Source of the DNA: F23-B02 sp963610045
Lineage (GTDB): Bacteria; Bacillota; Clostridia; Oscillospirales; Oscillospiraceae
DNA length: 38,864 bases
NCBI GenBank assembly: GCA_963610045.1
Contig: CAVDMS010000008.1
Location: forward strand, 1-38,864
Direction: 5' to 3'
This document shows positions 15,704 through 23,628 of the stretch, piece by piece. The notes beneath the pieces are model-generated. The model saw only the letters and a program-made list of their open reading frames with translations, was not told the origin of the DNA and made no database searches. A program made the translations under genes and the position numbers. Each line of letters opens with the position of its first letter. Positions within the stretch are counted from its first letter, which is position 1.

Positions 15704-15734
15704 AAAAGAGCGAAGGCGCAGCCTTCGCTCTTTT
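15704..15734. terminator. Bidirectional terminator between kinase-like gene and sigG
   Basis: A perfect 14-bp stem (15704-15717 with 15721-15734) around GCA has AAAA/TTTT ends. It overlaps the last bases of the sigG stop codon (15733-15735) and serves the convergent pair. Confidence 0.9.
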
Positions 15735-16506
15735 ACTCAAGCTCTTTTTTAATTCTTGTAATGGCGTTTTTTTCGAGGCGGGAGACCTGCGCCTGACTTA
15801 TGCCGATCGCCTTTGCGACCTCGGTCTGGGTCTTGCCCTCGTAAAAGCGCAGGGCGAGGATGCTTTTCTCCCTCGGACTGAGGTGCGACACCGCCTCGCC
15901 GAGGGCGATCTGCTCAAGCCAATGCTCGTCCGTGTTGCGGTTGTCGCCGATCTGATCCATGACGCAGACGCTCTCGCCCGAATCGCTGTAAACGGGGTCG
16001 TAGAGCGAAACGGGGTCGCAGATGGCGTCCATTGCAAAAACGACCTCGCTCTTTTTGATGGAAAGCTCCTTTGCGATGCTCTCCACGTCCGGCTCACGGC
16101 CCTGCTGCGCCGTGAGCTTTTCCTTTGCCTGAAGCACACGGTACGCCGTGTCACGCATGGAGCGGGACACACGCAGCGCCCCATGGTCACGCAGAAAGCG
16201 CCGCAGCTCGCCGGAGATCATCGGAACTCCGTAGGTGGAAAAGCGCACGTTCTGCGTGAGATCAAAGCAGTCGATGGCCTTGATAAGCCCGATGACGCCG
16301 ACCTGAAACAGATCGTCCATGCTCTCGCCTCTGCCCGCAAACTTCTGAATGACGGACAGCACCAGTCGGAGATTACCCGATATCAGCCTGTCCCGTGCCT
16401 TTTCGTCGCCGCTTTGAGCTGCGGCGATGAGCGGGCGGACCTCGGAGCTTTTGATAAGCGGCAGCCTTGATGTATTTACGCCGCACAGCTCGACCTTGCC
16501 TTGCAT
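15733..16506 (-). CDS. sigG: Sporulation sigma factor SigG
   Basis: This 257-residue sigma-70 protein begins MQGKVELCGVNTSRLP, closely like the first residues of SigG in Bacillus. Region 2 is NLRLVLSVIQKFAGRGESMDDLFQVG through VRFSTYGVPMISGELRRFLRD. Region 3 follows, and region 4 is a helix-turn-helix, GKTQTEVAKAIGISQAQVSRLEKNAI. SigG drives late gene expression in the forespore. The usual spoIIGA-sigE neighbours are absent here; it stands between an NSS transporter and a kinase-like gene. AGGAG (16516-16520 on the plus strand as CTCCT) supports the start. A SigF/SigG-like promoter lies just upstream. It strongly implies a spore-forming organism or a recent descendant of one. Confidence 0.95.
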   Translation of the reverse strand: MQGKVELCGVNTSRLPLIKSSEVRPLIAAAQSGDEKARDRLISGNLRLVLSVIQKFAGRGESMDDLFQVGVIGLIKAIDCFDLTQNVRFSTYGVPMISGELRRFLRDHGALRVSRSMRDTAYRVLQAKEKLTAQQGREPDVESIAKELSIKKSEVVFAMDAICDPVSLYDPVYSDSGESVCVMDQIGDNRNTDEHWLEQIALGEAVSHLSPREKSILALRFYEGKTQTEVAKAIGISQAQVSRLEKNAITRIKKELE

Positions 16507-16530
16507 AGCATCACTCTCCTAAGTGACGCT

Positions 16531-16559
16531 ATTATTTCCCTGACCGACCGCTTTTATCC
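16531..16559 (-). promoter_or_regulatory. SigF/SigG-type promoter of sigG
   Basis: On the minus strand GGATA (16555-16559) and GGAAATAAT (16531-16539) are 15 bases apart. This fits the forespore pattern of G-pyrimidine-ATA, a spacer of about 15 bases, then GG-N2-A-N-A-A/T-T, with one mismatch in the -35. No sigma-A promoter is visible between the upstream terminator and sigG. Confidence 0.6.
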
Positions 16560-16581
16560 GCCGATGCGATTTTTAAGACGC

Positions 16582-16610
16582 AAAAAAGGCACCCATCGGG
16601 TGCCTTTTTT
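16582..16610 (-). terminator. Terminator of the sodium symporter gene
   Basis: AAAAAAGGCACCC and GGGTGCCTTTTTT form a perfect 13-bp stem around an ATC loop, 16 bases past the symporter stop. It isolates sigG from the upstream gene. Confidence 0.93.
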
Positions 16611-16626
16611 ATGTATTGGTATTAGC

Positions 16627-18066
16627 TTAAATTCCGAAGAAGTCGGACAGCTGACCGTAGAGAACGATGATCATGCCGAGCGGAGTGATGACCTTGTAGC
16701 AGATGTCGAAGAAGGTCTTGCCCCACATCTTGGTGCCGGAGGCTTCGATCTCTTCCTTGACCATGTCGATCTTCCAGATCCAGCCTATCGCAAACGCCAT
16801 GATCATTGCGCCGACAGGCATGATGATGCCCTCCGAAATAACGTCGTAGAAGTCAAGCCAGCAGTCGTTCCATGTGATGACGTTCTCGATGCCGAACAGC
16901 TCTGCGGGAGTGGGCATAACAGCGCCGTTTGCCTGACCCATGCCGATACCGTCAAGTGCGGTGGGGAGGCAGAAAACAAGGATGATGATGGAGAAGACAA
17001 TAGCGGTGATCCTTCTCTTGGGAGCTTTGCCCTTTGCAATGTCGCCGTCCATCTTTGCTGCGGTGATAGCCTCAAGCAGGGACATGGAGGAGGAGATTGC
17101 TGCGATGAAAACGAGGAAGTAGAACAGGAAGCCCATGAGGTTGCCGATAAAGCCGCCCATGTTGAAGAAAACTGCCTGCATGGAGTCGAAGAGGAGGCCG
17201 GGGCCGCCGGTGGTGTTGCCGTCAAGGAATGCGTAGCAAGCGGGCATAACGATCATACCTGCCATGATAGCTGCGAGGGTATCCATGACAACGACGATGA
17301 CTGCGTTTCTCTGGAGGTGCTCCTTCTTACTCATGTAAGAGCCGTAGGTGATCATAGCGCCCATGCCGAGGGACAGGGAGAAGAACATCTGACCTGCTGC
17401 GGTCTTGAGAACGCCGAGGAAGTCCTTCTTCAGCGGATCGATGTTGAGACCGAACATGAACTGGTAGCCGCCGACAGCGCCGGGCTGAACGGCAACGTAA
17501 ACGATAACGATGATGAGGATGACGAAGAGGCAGGGCATACCGATGTTGCAGAACTTCTCGATACCGCCGCCTACGCCGCCGCAGACGATAGCGGTGTTGA
17601 TAGCGATGAAGATGACGGTCCAAAGAACCATCTGAACGCCGTTTATACGGAATGCACCGTAGAAATCGGTTGCGACGTCAACGCCCCAGGTGTTCCAGCC
17701 GAACATTGCGGTCAGGTAGCTGCAAGCGTAGCGCATGACCATGCCGCCGAGGACCATGTAGAAGCAGAGGATGAGGAACGGAGCGATAACTGCCATGTAG
17801 CCCAGCCAAGTGAACTTCTTGCTGATCTTGCGGTATGCCGCAATGGGGCTCATGCCGGTCTTACGTCCGATAACGTGCTCGCCGATCATAACAGCCAGAC
17901 CGACGAATGCTGCGAGAATGAGGTAGATGAGCAGGAAGGCGAAGCCGCCGTTTAAGCCCATCTTGTACGGGAAGCCCCAAATGTTGCCCAGACCGACCGC
18001 AGAACCGACAGCGGCCATGATAAAAGCAAAGCTGGAGCCAAACCCTTCACGATTTGTGTTTTCCAT
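16627..18066 (-). CDS. Sodium-dependent transporter, NSS/SNF (SLC6) family
   Basis: This 479-residue protein with about 11-12 helices begins GFGSSFAFIMAAVGSAVGLGNIWGFPY, the helix-1 signature of LeuT/MhsT-like symporters, including the unwound sodium/substrate site (AVGLGN). It should import an amino acid or amine with sodium. The length suits the shorter bacterial members with about 11 helices. Ribosome site AAGGAGAG precedes the ATG. Its codon use is biased toward a few codons, suggesting good expression. A TTGAAA/TAAAAT promoter lies about 80 bases upstream. No enzyme gene nearby reveals the substrate. Confidence 0.94.
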   Translation of the reverse strand: MENTNREGFGSSFAFIMAAVGSAVGLGNIWGFPYKMGLNGGFAFLLIYLILAAFVGLAVMIGEHVIGRKTGMSPIAAYRKISKKFTWLGYMAVIAPFLILCFYMVLGGMVMRYACSYLTAMFGWNTWGVDVATDFYGAFRINGVQMVLWTVIFIAINTAIVCGGVGGGIEKFCNIGMPCLFVILIIVIVYVAVQPGAVGGYQFMFGLNIDPLKKDFLGVLKTAAGQMFFSLSLGMGAMITYGSYMSKKEHLQRNAVIVVVMDTLAAIMAGMIVMPACYAFLDGNTTGGPGLLFDSMQAVFFNMGGFIGNLMGFLFYFLVFIAAISSSMSLLEAITAAKMDGDIAKGKAPKRRITAIVFSIIILVFCLPTALDGIGMGQANGAVMPTPAELFGIENVITWNDCWLDFYDVISEGIIMPVGAMIMAFAIGWIWKIDMVKEEIEASGTKMWGKTFFDICYKVITPLGMIIVLYGQLSDFFGI

Positions 18067-18144
18067 TACTTTCTCTCCTTATTAAATTTGCAATTTTGCA
18101 TCGGCTTTCGGGACATCGCCCGCATACCGTTTACAGTATGTTCA

Positions 18145-18172
18145 ATTTTAAAACATCCTATGGAGATTTCAA
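18145..18172 (-). promoter_or_regulatory. Promoter of the sodium symporter gene
   Basis: On the minus strand TTGAAA (18167-18172) and TAAAAT (18145-18150) are 16 bases apart, leaving a leader of about 70 bases. Confidence 0.65.
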
Positions 18173-18538
18173 TAGCAATACGACGGAATTAACTCCGTAT
18201 TAACACGAAAGGTCGTTCTCTTTGCGAAAACTTATGACCCCATGCATAAAAACGGTGTTAAAAATTGCGCAATCACCAATTTTTGATACAAAAAGCCTCA
18301 AATATTGTTGATTTTGTAACAAAACGACGGAAGCGGGCGTTAAGCTCATTAACGGTTTGTCAAACAATTCACAGTGTTTTGAGGGCGAAAAAACGTAAAT
18401 TTCGGGCGTGCTTTCGTTTTATGCGGAGGCTCCGGCATTTGCTAATAAGTATGCGCCGCCGCCTGCGAATATCACAGAGCCGACCGACATATAGCGAGGT
18501 AAATCGAAAAATTTTTTGCAAAAAGCTGTGAAATATAT

Positions 18539-18548
18539 CCCCATGGGG
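18539..18548. promoter_or_regulatory. CCCCATGGGG palindrome upstream of the importer operon
   Basis: A perfect 10-base palindrome, extended by GG on one side and flanked by A/T, touches the -35 region of the next promoter. C-tract/G-tract sites of this kind are used by metal-sensing CsoR/RcnR-family repressors. That resemblance is loose, and no such regulator gene is in the window. Confidence 0.4.
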
Positions 18549-18551
18549 GGC

Positions 18552-18580
18552 TTGCGGGGGCGTTTTCGGGATGTTAAAAT
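18552..18580 (+). promoter_or_regulatory. Extended -10 promoter of the methyltransferase-importer operon
   Basis: TGTTAAAAT (18572-18580) is an extended -10. The -35 is weak (TTGCGG, 18552-18557, spacing 17). A weak -35 next to a palindrome suits regulated expression. Confidence 0.5.
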
Positions 18581-18611
18581 TCAGACAAGATAAAAAACGG
18601 GAGGACACGCC

Positions 18612-19370
18612 ATGAACGAGCTTCTTGATTCCATAGAGCGCTACTGGACCCGCAGAGCGCCGTCGTACACCGAGGTCATAAACGGAAACCTCGCAGGCGA
18701 GTGGGAGGGCGTATGGGCAAACGAGCTTATATCGCATTTTCCGACCGCCGAGGGGAGAGCGCTGAGAGTCCTCGACATCGGCACGGGACCGGGCTTTTAT
18801 GCGATCATCCTCGCAAAGCGGGGCTTTGACGTGACGGCGGTGGACTACTCCGAGGGTATGCTGCGTGAGGCAAGGAACAACGCCGGAGCGCTTGCGGACA
18901 AGATCCGCTTTATGCGCATGGACGCACATGAGCTTGATTTTCCCGACGACAGCTTTGACGTCATCGTGACCCGCAACCTGACGTGGAACCTCTCCGACCC
19001 CGTTAAGGCATACCGCGACTGGATGCGTGTGCTGCGTCCCGGCGGCGTCCTGCTAAATTTCGACGCAAACTGGTATTCCTACTTATTTAATGAAGAGAAG
19101 CAGCGTGAGCATAGGGCGGACAGGGAAAACGTCGCCAGGGCGGGACTTTCCGACCACGAGGCTTACGACGAGAGCGACGTCATGGAGGAGATCACCCGCA
19201 GGCAGCCGATGGGCAGGCTTATGCGTCCCCAGTGGGATAAGGATACGCTCAAGGGCATGGGCTTTAGCGCCGTCGCTGCGGACACCGACATCGGCAGCAG
19301 AGTTTGGAACTATGAGGAGCGCATGAACTATGCCTCCACTCCCGGCTTTATGATATGCGCCGTGAAATGA
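18612..19370 (+). CDS. Class I SAM-dependent methyltransferase (first of the pair)
   Basis: This 252-residue cytoplasmic enzyme has SAM motif I VLDIGTGPG at residues 53-61, the acidic ribose-binding Asp78 in AVDYS, then DSFDVIVTRNLTWNLSDPVKAYRDW and LRPGGVLLNFDANW. It is clearly related to the methyltransferase that ends the same operon: both share YWTxRA near the N-terminus, the unusual RNLTW block and LLNFDA. That block sits where the catalytic motif IV of this class is expected. It has GGGAGG before the ATG. The gap to the binding-protein gene is 11 bases, so the two are co-expressed. The substrate is unknown. The neighbouring importer suggests a small metal ligand or the imported compound. 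Confidence 0.9.
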   Translation: MNELLDSIERYWTRRAPSYTEVINGNLAGEWEGVWANELISHFPTAEGRALRVLDIGTGPGFYAIILAKRGFDVTAVDYSEGMLREARNNAGALADKIRFMRMDAHELDFPDDSFDVIVTRNLTWNLSDPVKAYRDWMRVLRPGGVLLNFDANWYSYLFNEEKQREHRADRENVARAGLSDHEAYDESDVMEEITRRQPMGRLMRPQWDKDTLKGMGFSAVAADTDIGSRVWNYEERMNYASTPGFMICAVK

Positions 19371-19381
19371 AAGGAAAACGA

Positions 19382-20899
19382 ATGAAGAAAAGACTTATTG
19401 CGATAATACTTGCGCTCGTGCTGACCCTTGCACTGTGCGCCTGCTCCGGCGGAGAGGATAAAAACGACGAAAAGATACTGCGCTTGGGCGAGAGCTTTGC
19501 CTATGCGAGCCTTGATGCGCACAAGGATTACAACAGTTGGGGTACGAGCGTTTACGGTCTGACCGAGGCGCTGTTTAAAATGAACGACCGCTCCGCCATC
19601 GAACCCGTGCTTGCGGAAAAGGCGGAGGTCTCCGAGGACGGACTTACATGGACCGTGACGCTTAAAGACGGCGTGTGCTTTTCAAACGGCAATGCCGTGA
19701 CGGCGGAGATGGTCATCCGCAACATAGAGCGCCTTGCCGAGGTGAACGAGCGCTTTGCCTACCTTGCGGATTTTGAGTATAAAGCAACGTCCGGCGCCGA
19801 GTTTACGATCACGACGCCGGAGGTGTACCCTACGATGCTTAACGAGCTTGCAACGCCGGAGCTTGCGATACTCGACCTTGACGCAAGCAAGGATCTCGAC
19901 AACGCCCCCGTTGCCACGGGACCCTTTGTCGTCAAGTCCTTCGTCCCGGAGGGGACGGTCGAGGTCAGCCGCAACGAAAATTACTGGGGCGGCGAAGTGA
20001 AGCTCGACGGTGCGGTGTTCTACTATATGCCCGACGACCAGAGCAAGCTCATGGCGATGCAGAACGGCGAGATCGACGGCTATGCCGACGTCAGCGCCGC
20101 CTCCGCCGAGATATTCTCGGCAGACCCCGACCGCTACGTTTTGACCGACGTTGCGGCGACACGTCTGCAATTCTACATCCTGAACGAAAACCGAATGTCG
20201 GACGAAGTGCGAAAGGCGATAAACCTCACCGTTGACTGCGATGCGATAGCCGAGTACCTCTCCGGCACGGTGTCTCCCGCAGTCGGACCGTTCGGGCAAA
20301 GCACCGCATACGGCAAGGTCACAAAGCCCGCAGCGGATACCGCAGCGGCAAAGAAGACCTTGGAGGATGCGGGCTACACCCTCAATTCCGACGGCATATA
20401 CGAAAAGGGCGGAAAGCCCCTGAGCCTCAAGATATGCTACTACCCCTCACGCTCGCTCGACTCCATCGCAGTCATAATGCAGCAGCAGCTCAAAGCGGTC
20501 GGCATCGCTTCGACCGTGGAGTCCTACGAGGACCCGGACGGCACCTACATCGCCACCGGCGACTTTGACATTGCGCTCTACTGCATGATAGCGGACAAAA
20601 ACGCCGACCCGTTCTACTTCATCGACTGCACCCTGCGCAGCGGTGCGCCCTACAACTGCGGCGGCTTTGAAAGCGCCGAATGCAATGCGCTCATAGCGCA
20701 GCTTAGGTACGAGACCGATGCCGATAAGCGCTCCGAGCTTGCAAACGAAATAGTCCAGATCGCCATAGACGACAACGCCTTCGGCTATGTGGGGCTGTTC
20801 AACAAGATAAGCGTCACGGCGCCCGGCGTCACGGGGATCGCAGAAAACTGCCCCTTTGACTTTTACAGGATAGACGCCGACACCGACATCGTGCGCTGA
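19382..20899 (+). CDS. ABC importer substrate-binding lipoprotein, NikA/DppA family
   Basis: This 505-residue protein has a signal peptide and lipobox (LCAC, Cys21), followed by a family 5 solute-binding domain. Signs are YGLTEALFKMN, TWTVTLKDGVCFSNGNAVTAEMV, APVATGPFVVKSF, the paired lobes and the C-terminal YRIDADTDI. The first lobe reads closer to the nickel-binding NikA/CntA branch than to long peptide-binding OppA, but the metal or ligand contacts cannot be assigned with certainty. It is held on the outer face of the membrane and feeds the two permeases downstream. The start at 19382 has AAGGA and begins the signal peptide; earlier ATGs lie within the preceding gene. Confidence 0.92.
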   Translation: MKKRLIAIILALVLTLALCACSGGEDKNDEKILRLGESFAYASLDAHKDYNSWGTSVYGLTEALFKMNDRSAIEPVLAEKAEVSEDGLTWTVTLKDGVCFSNGNAVTAEMVIRNIERLAEVNERFAYLADFEYKATSGAEFTITTPEVYPTMLNELATPELAILDLDASKDLDNAPVATGPFVVKSFVPEGTVEVSRNENYWGGEVKLDGAVFYYMPDDQSKLMAMQNGEIDGYADVSAASAEIFSADPDRYVLTDVAATRLQFYILNENRMSDEVRKAINLTVDCDAIAEYLSGTVSPAVGPFGQSTAYGKVTKPAADTAAAKKTLEDAGYTLNSDGIYEKGGKPLSLKICYYPSRSLDSIAVIMQQQLKAVGIASTVESYEDPDGTYIATGDFDIALYCMIADKNADPFYFIDCTLRSGAPYNCGGFESAECNALIAQLRYETDADKRSELANEIVQIAIDDNAFGYVGLFNKISVTAPGVTGIAENCPFDFYRIDADTDIVR

Positions 20900-20916
20900 G
20901 AAAATTTTGAGCCTTG

Positions 20917-20942
20917 CCTGCGCAGGGGTGACCCTGCGCAGG
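20917..20942 (+). promoter_or_regulatory. Intercistronic hairpin after the binding-protein gene
   Basis: CCTGCGCAGGG and CCCTGCGCAGG form a perfect 11-bp stem around GTGA, 18 bases after the stop. No T-run follows directly (TTTTT starts at 20952). Hairpins here commonly protect the 3' end of the binding-protein mRNA so that this protein is made in excess of the permeases. Partial termination is also possible. Confidence 0.75.
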
Positions 20943-20993
20943 TATCGCCGTTTTTAAACCGATAGGAGTTCAACTTAAGGAAGGAGGCACGGC

Positions 20994-21935
20994 ATGAAAA
21001 AGTACATAGCGAAAAGACTTTTGCAGCTTGTAGTAGTCGTGCTGGGGCTGAGCTTCCTCACCTTTGCGCTGATGTATATCGCACCCGGCGACCCCGCCGA
21101 AAAGAAGCTGTCGGCGCAGGGCATTGCCGTTGACCCGGAGGTGCTTGCGGCGACGAGAGCGGAGATGGGACTCGACAGGCCCTTTTTGGAGCAGTACGCC
21201 GATTGGCTCGGCGGGCTGTTTTCCGGCGACTTGGGCGAGTCGTACCGCAGCGGCAGAGCCGTTGCGGATATGCTCGGCGAGAGCTTTGTTTACACCTTGG
21301 AGCTTACGGTTTTGAGCCTTGCGGCAGCGCTCGTAATATCGCTGCCGCTTGCGCTGCTTGCGGCGGTGCGGCAAAACGGCATTGCGGACTTTCTCGTGCG
21401 CATTTTCAGCTTCATCGGCAACTCGCTGCCGAATTTCCTCATCTCCGTTTTGCTGATGTACTACTTCTGCGTAAAGCTGCGGCTGCTGCCCGTCATATCG
21501 GACGGAAGTGCGAAGGGCTTTATCCTGCCCTGCCTTGCGCTTGCGATACCGCTTGCAAGCCGCTTCGTGCGGCAGTTCCGTGCGGAGATACTTGAGCAGC
21601 TCGGCAAGGAGTACGTCGATGCGGCGCTTTCACGGGGCGTCAAGATGCGCTACATTCTGTTCCGCAACGTCCTGCACAATGCGCTCATCCCCATGATAAC
21701 GCTCACGGCGCTTTCGGTGGGAACGCTCATGGGCGGCAGCGTCGTAATAGAGACGGTGTTCCGCCTGCCGGGACTCGGCAAGCTCGCCATGGATGCGATA
21801 AGCGCAAGGGACTACCCCGTGATACAGGGCTTCGTGCTGCTGTCGTCGGGCATCTATGTTCTCCTGAACCTTGCCGCCGACCTGCTGTACCGTGCCGTCG
21901 ATCCCCGTGTGGAGGAAGGCGGTGACGCAGGGTGA
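20994..21935 (+). CDS. ABC importer permease, NikB/DppB family
   Basis: This 313-residue membrane protein has six predicted helices and the DppB/NikB pattern. It begins MKKYIAKRLLQLVVVVLGLSFLTFALMYIAPGDPA. The EAA-like loop, with ILEQLGKEYVDAALSRGVKMRYILFRNVLHNA, contacts the ATPases, and FRLPGLGKLAMDAISARDYPVIQG follows. It forms half of the channel. AAGGAGG gives a strong start. The gene ends in GTGA, so the next permease starts within its stop codon. It is the first gene after the intercistronic hairpin. Confidence 0.94.
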   Translation: MKKYIAKRLLQLVVVVLGLSFLTFALMYIAPGDPAEKKLSAQGIAVDPEVLAATRAEMGLDRPFLEQYADWLGGLFSGDLGESYRSGRAVADMLGESFVYTLELTVLSLAAALVISLPLALLAAVRQNGIADFLVRIFSFIGNSLPNFLISVLLMYYFCVKLRLLPVISDGSAKGFILPCLALAIPLASRFVRQFRAEILEQLGKEYVDAALSRGVKMRYILFRNVLHNALIPMITLTALSVGTLMGGSVVIETVFRLPGLGKLAMDAISARDYPVIQGFVLLSSGIYVLLNLAADLLYRAVDPRVEEGGDAG

Positions 21936-22765
21936 AAACGAAAAGAAAAAGCGCAAAGCGCCTAAAGCGCCGTGCGACAGTGCTTCTTATACTGGCTGCG
22001 GCGCTGCTTATCATCAGTCTTGCCGCTCCGCTTCTTATGCCGAACGACCCCGACGCAACGGATGCGCAGAGCATGAACCTTCCGCCGGATGCCGAGCATC
22101 CTCTGGGTACCGACCGCTACGGCAGATGCGTTTTGTCCCGTGTGCTTGCGGGTGCGGAGACCTCGATATTCTCCGCCGTGGCGCTCGTGCTTATCACCTT
22201 CGTTATCGGCACCGCCCTCGGCATGGCGGCGGGCTACTTCGGCGGCGTGACGGACACCGTCATAATGCGCCTTGCGGACATTATGCTTGCCTTCCCGCAG
22301 ATGGTGCTGGCGATTGCGGTCGCCGGGATCCTCGGCGGCGGCATGGTTAACGCCATGCTCGCAATGGGCGTTTCCGCATGGACGCTGTACGCAAGGCTTG
22401 CCAGAGCGCAGGTCATTGCGCTCAAAAAGGAACCCTTCGTGAGCGCAGCACGGCTCTCCGGCTGCGGAAGCTTTAAGGTGATGACAAAGTACCTTCTGCC
22501 CAATATGCTCGGACCCTTGGCGGTCAATGCCGCAACGCAGCTCGGCGTTATGATGATGGGCATTGCGGGGCTGTCCTTCCTCGGCATCGGCGTTGCGGAG
22601 CCGCAGGCGGAGTGGGGCAGCATGATAAATCAGGGCAGAGCCTATATGCAGCTTGCGCCGTGGGCGGTGCTTGCACCCGCCGGGGCGATGGTCGTCACGG
22701 TCATGGTGTTCAATCTCCTCGGCGATACGCTGCGTGACCTTGCGGATACGGAGGCGGTAAAATGA
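21932..22765 (+). CDS. ABC importer permease, NikC/DppC family
   Basis: This 277-residue protein is the second half of the importer channel. The N-terminal cytoplasmic stretch is very basic, followed by a helix and the extracytoplasmic HPLGTDRYGRCVLSRVLAGAETSI, a hallmark of DppC/OppC/NikC proteins. The ATPase-contact loop is LKKEPFVSAARLSGCGSFKVMTKYLLPN, and PQAEWGSMINQGRAYM follows. GTG start at 21932 overlaps the stop of the first permease by four bases. The gene ends in ATGA, overlapping the next ATPase gene. Confidence 0.94.
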   Translation: MKTKRKSAKRLKRRATVLLILAAALLIISLAAPLLMPNDPDATDAQSMNLPPDAEHPLGTDRYGRCVLSRVLAGAETSIFSAVALVLITFVIGTALGMAAGYFGGVTDTVIMRLADIMLAFPQMVLAIAVAGILGGGMVNAMLAMGVSAWTLYARLARAQVIALKKEPFVSAARLSGCGSFKVMTKYLLPNMLGPLAVNAATQLGVMMMGIAGLSFLGIGVAEPQAEWGSMINQGRAYMQLAPWAVLAPAGAMVVTVMVFNLLGDTLRDLADTEAVK

Positions 22766-23628
22766 ACGAAAAATTACTGCTTCGTGCAACGGACCTCTCC
22801 GCAGGCTACGGCGGGGAGGACGTTATAAAAAAACTGAGCTTCGAGCTTAGAAGGGGCGAGATACTCTGCGTCGTCGGGGAATCCGGCTGCGGCAAAACGA
22901 CGCTCCTGCGTGCGCTTTTGGGCAGCGCCGGCAGGGTGGTGCCGACGGGCGGAAGCCTTGAGATCGCAGGCAAAGCGATCACGGGGAACGCCCGACACGA
23001 GGACGTCGGCATGATACCGCAAAACCCCGCCGCCGCATTTAACCCCATTCGCAGCTACAAAAAACAGTTTGCCGAAACGCTCAAAAGCCACGGAAAATAC
23101 GAGGCGGGAGGCTTTATAAAGCAGTGTCTCGATACGCTCGGTGCGCTCGGACTGACGGACGCAGAGCGCATACTCAAAGGCTGCCCCTGTCAGCTCTCCG
23201 GCGGCATGAATCAAAGAATGGCGATAGCGCTTTGTCTCATGATGGAGTACGAGCTTCTGCTGTGCGACGAGCCGACGAGCGCCCTCGACACGGTGCTGCG
23301 TCTCAAAACGGCGCAGGAGCTGATGCGCCTGCGCAGTCTCGGACGCATCGGGCAGATTGTAGTTACGCACGATCTGGCGCTTGCCCGCATGATAGCCGAC
23401 AAAACGGCGGTCATGTGCAAGGGACGCTTTACGGAGTACGGCAGAACGGACGAGGTGCTAAGCTCTCCCGTTCACCGCTACACGCAAAGTCTCATTGCGG
23501 CGTCGCCGAAGCTCGGCGGACGCATACCGGAAAGTCTCAGCTGCGGCTGCACCGTGAGCGGCGAAATGCGGGAGATAAGTCCCGGACATTTCGTGCTTTG
23601 CGAGGACGGAAAGGAGGTCGGGGCATGA
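22762..23628 (+). CDS. ABC importer ATPase, NikD/DppD family
   Basis: This 288-residue cytoplasmic ATPase has Walker A GESGCGKTT at about residues 39-47, the Q-loop in GMIPQNP, signature LSGGMNQRMAIAL, Walker B LLLCDEPTSALD and the switch histidine in VVTHDLAL. The C-terminal extension with HRYTQSLIAASPKLGGRIP is the oligopeptide/nickel-type tail. Most family members are about 250-330 residues, so it is complete. It overlaps both neighbours by four bases, as expected for subunits made in matched amounts. It pairs with the following ATPase. Confidence 0.93.
   Translation: MNEKLLLRATDLSAGYGGEDVIKKLSFELRRGEILCVVGESGCGKTTLLRALLGSAGRVVPTGGSLEIAGKAITGNARHEDVGMIPQNPAAAFNPIRSYKKQFAETLKSHGKYEAGGFIKQCLDTLGALGLTDAERILKGCPCQLSGGMNQRMAIALCLMMEYELLLCDEPTSALDTVLRLKTAQELMRLRSLGRIGQIVVTHDLALARMIADKTAVMCKGRFTEYGRTDEVLSSPVHRYTQSLIAASPKLGGRIPESLSCGCTVSGEMREISPGHFVLCEDGKEVGA

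Larger units (their letters stand above)
18067..18611. other. AT-rich divergent intergenic region
   Basis: There is no gene in these 545 bases between the divergent symporter and methyltransferase genes. It contains promoters for both, a few small palindromes (ACGGA/TCCGT near 18184; AAAAATTG/CAATTTTT near 18260-18285) and the CCCCATGGGG palindrome at 18539-18548. A minus-strand frame in the right half runs antisense into the methyltransferase and lacks a ribosome site. Confidence 0.7.

Noticed and set aside
16501..17955. Long plus-strand open frame opposite the sodium symporter gene
   Set aside because: It is antisense to a clear NSS transporter, has no ribosome site, and is rich in Asp, Glu and His, as expected from the reverse of a membrane-protein gene.
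23124..23624. N-terminal extension of the second importer ATPase
   Set aside because: It is basic and low in complexity and overlaps the first ATPase in another phase. The ATG at 23625 has a strong ribosome site and an ATGA junction.
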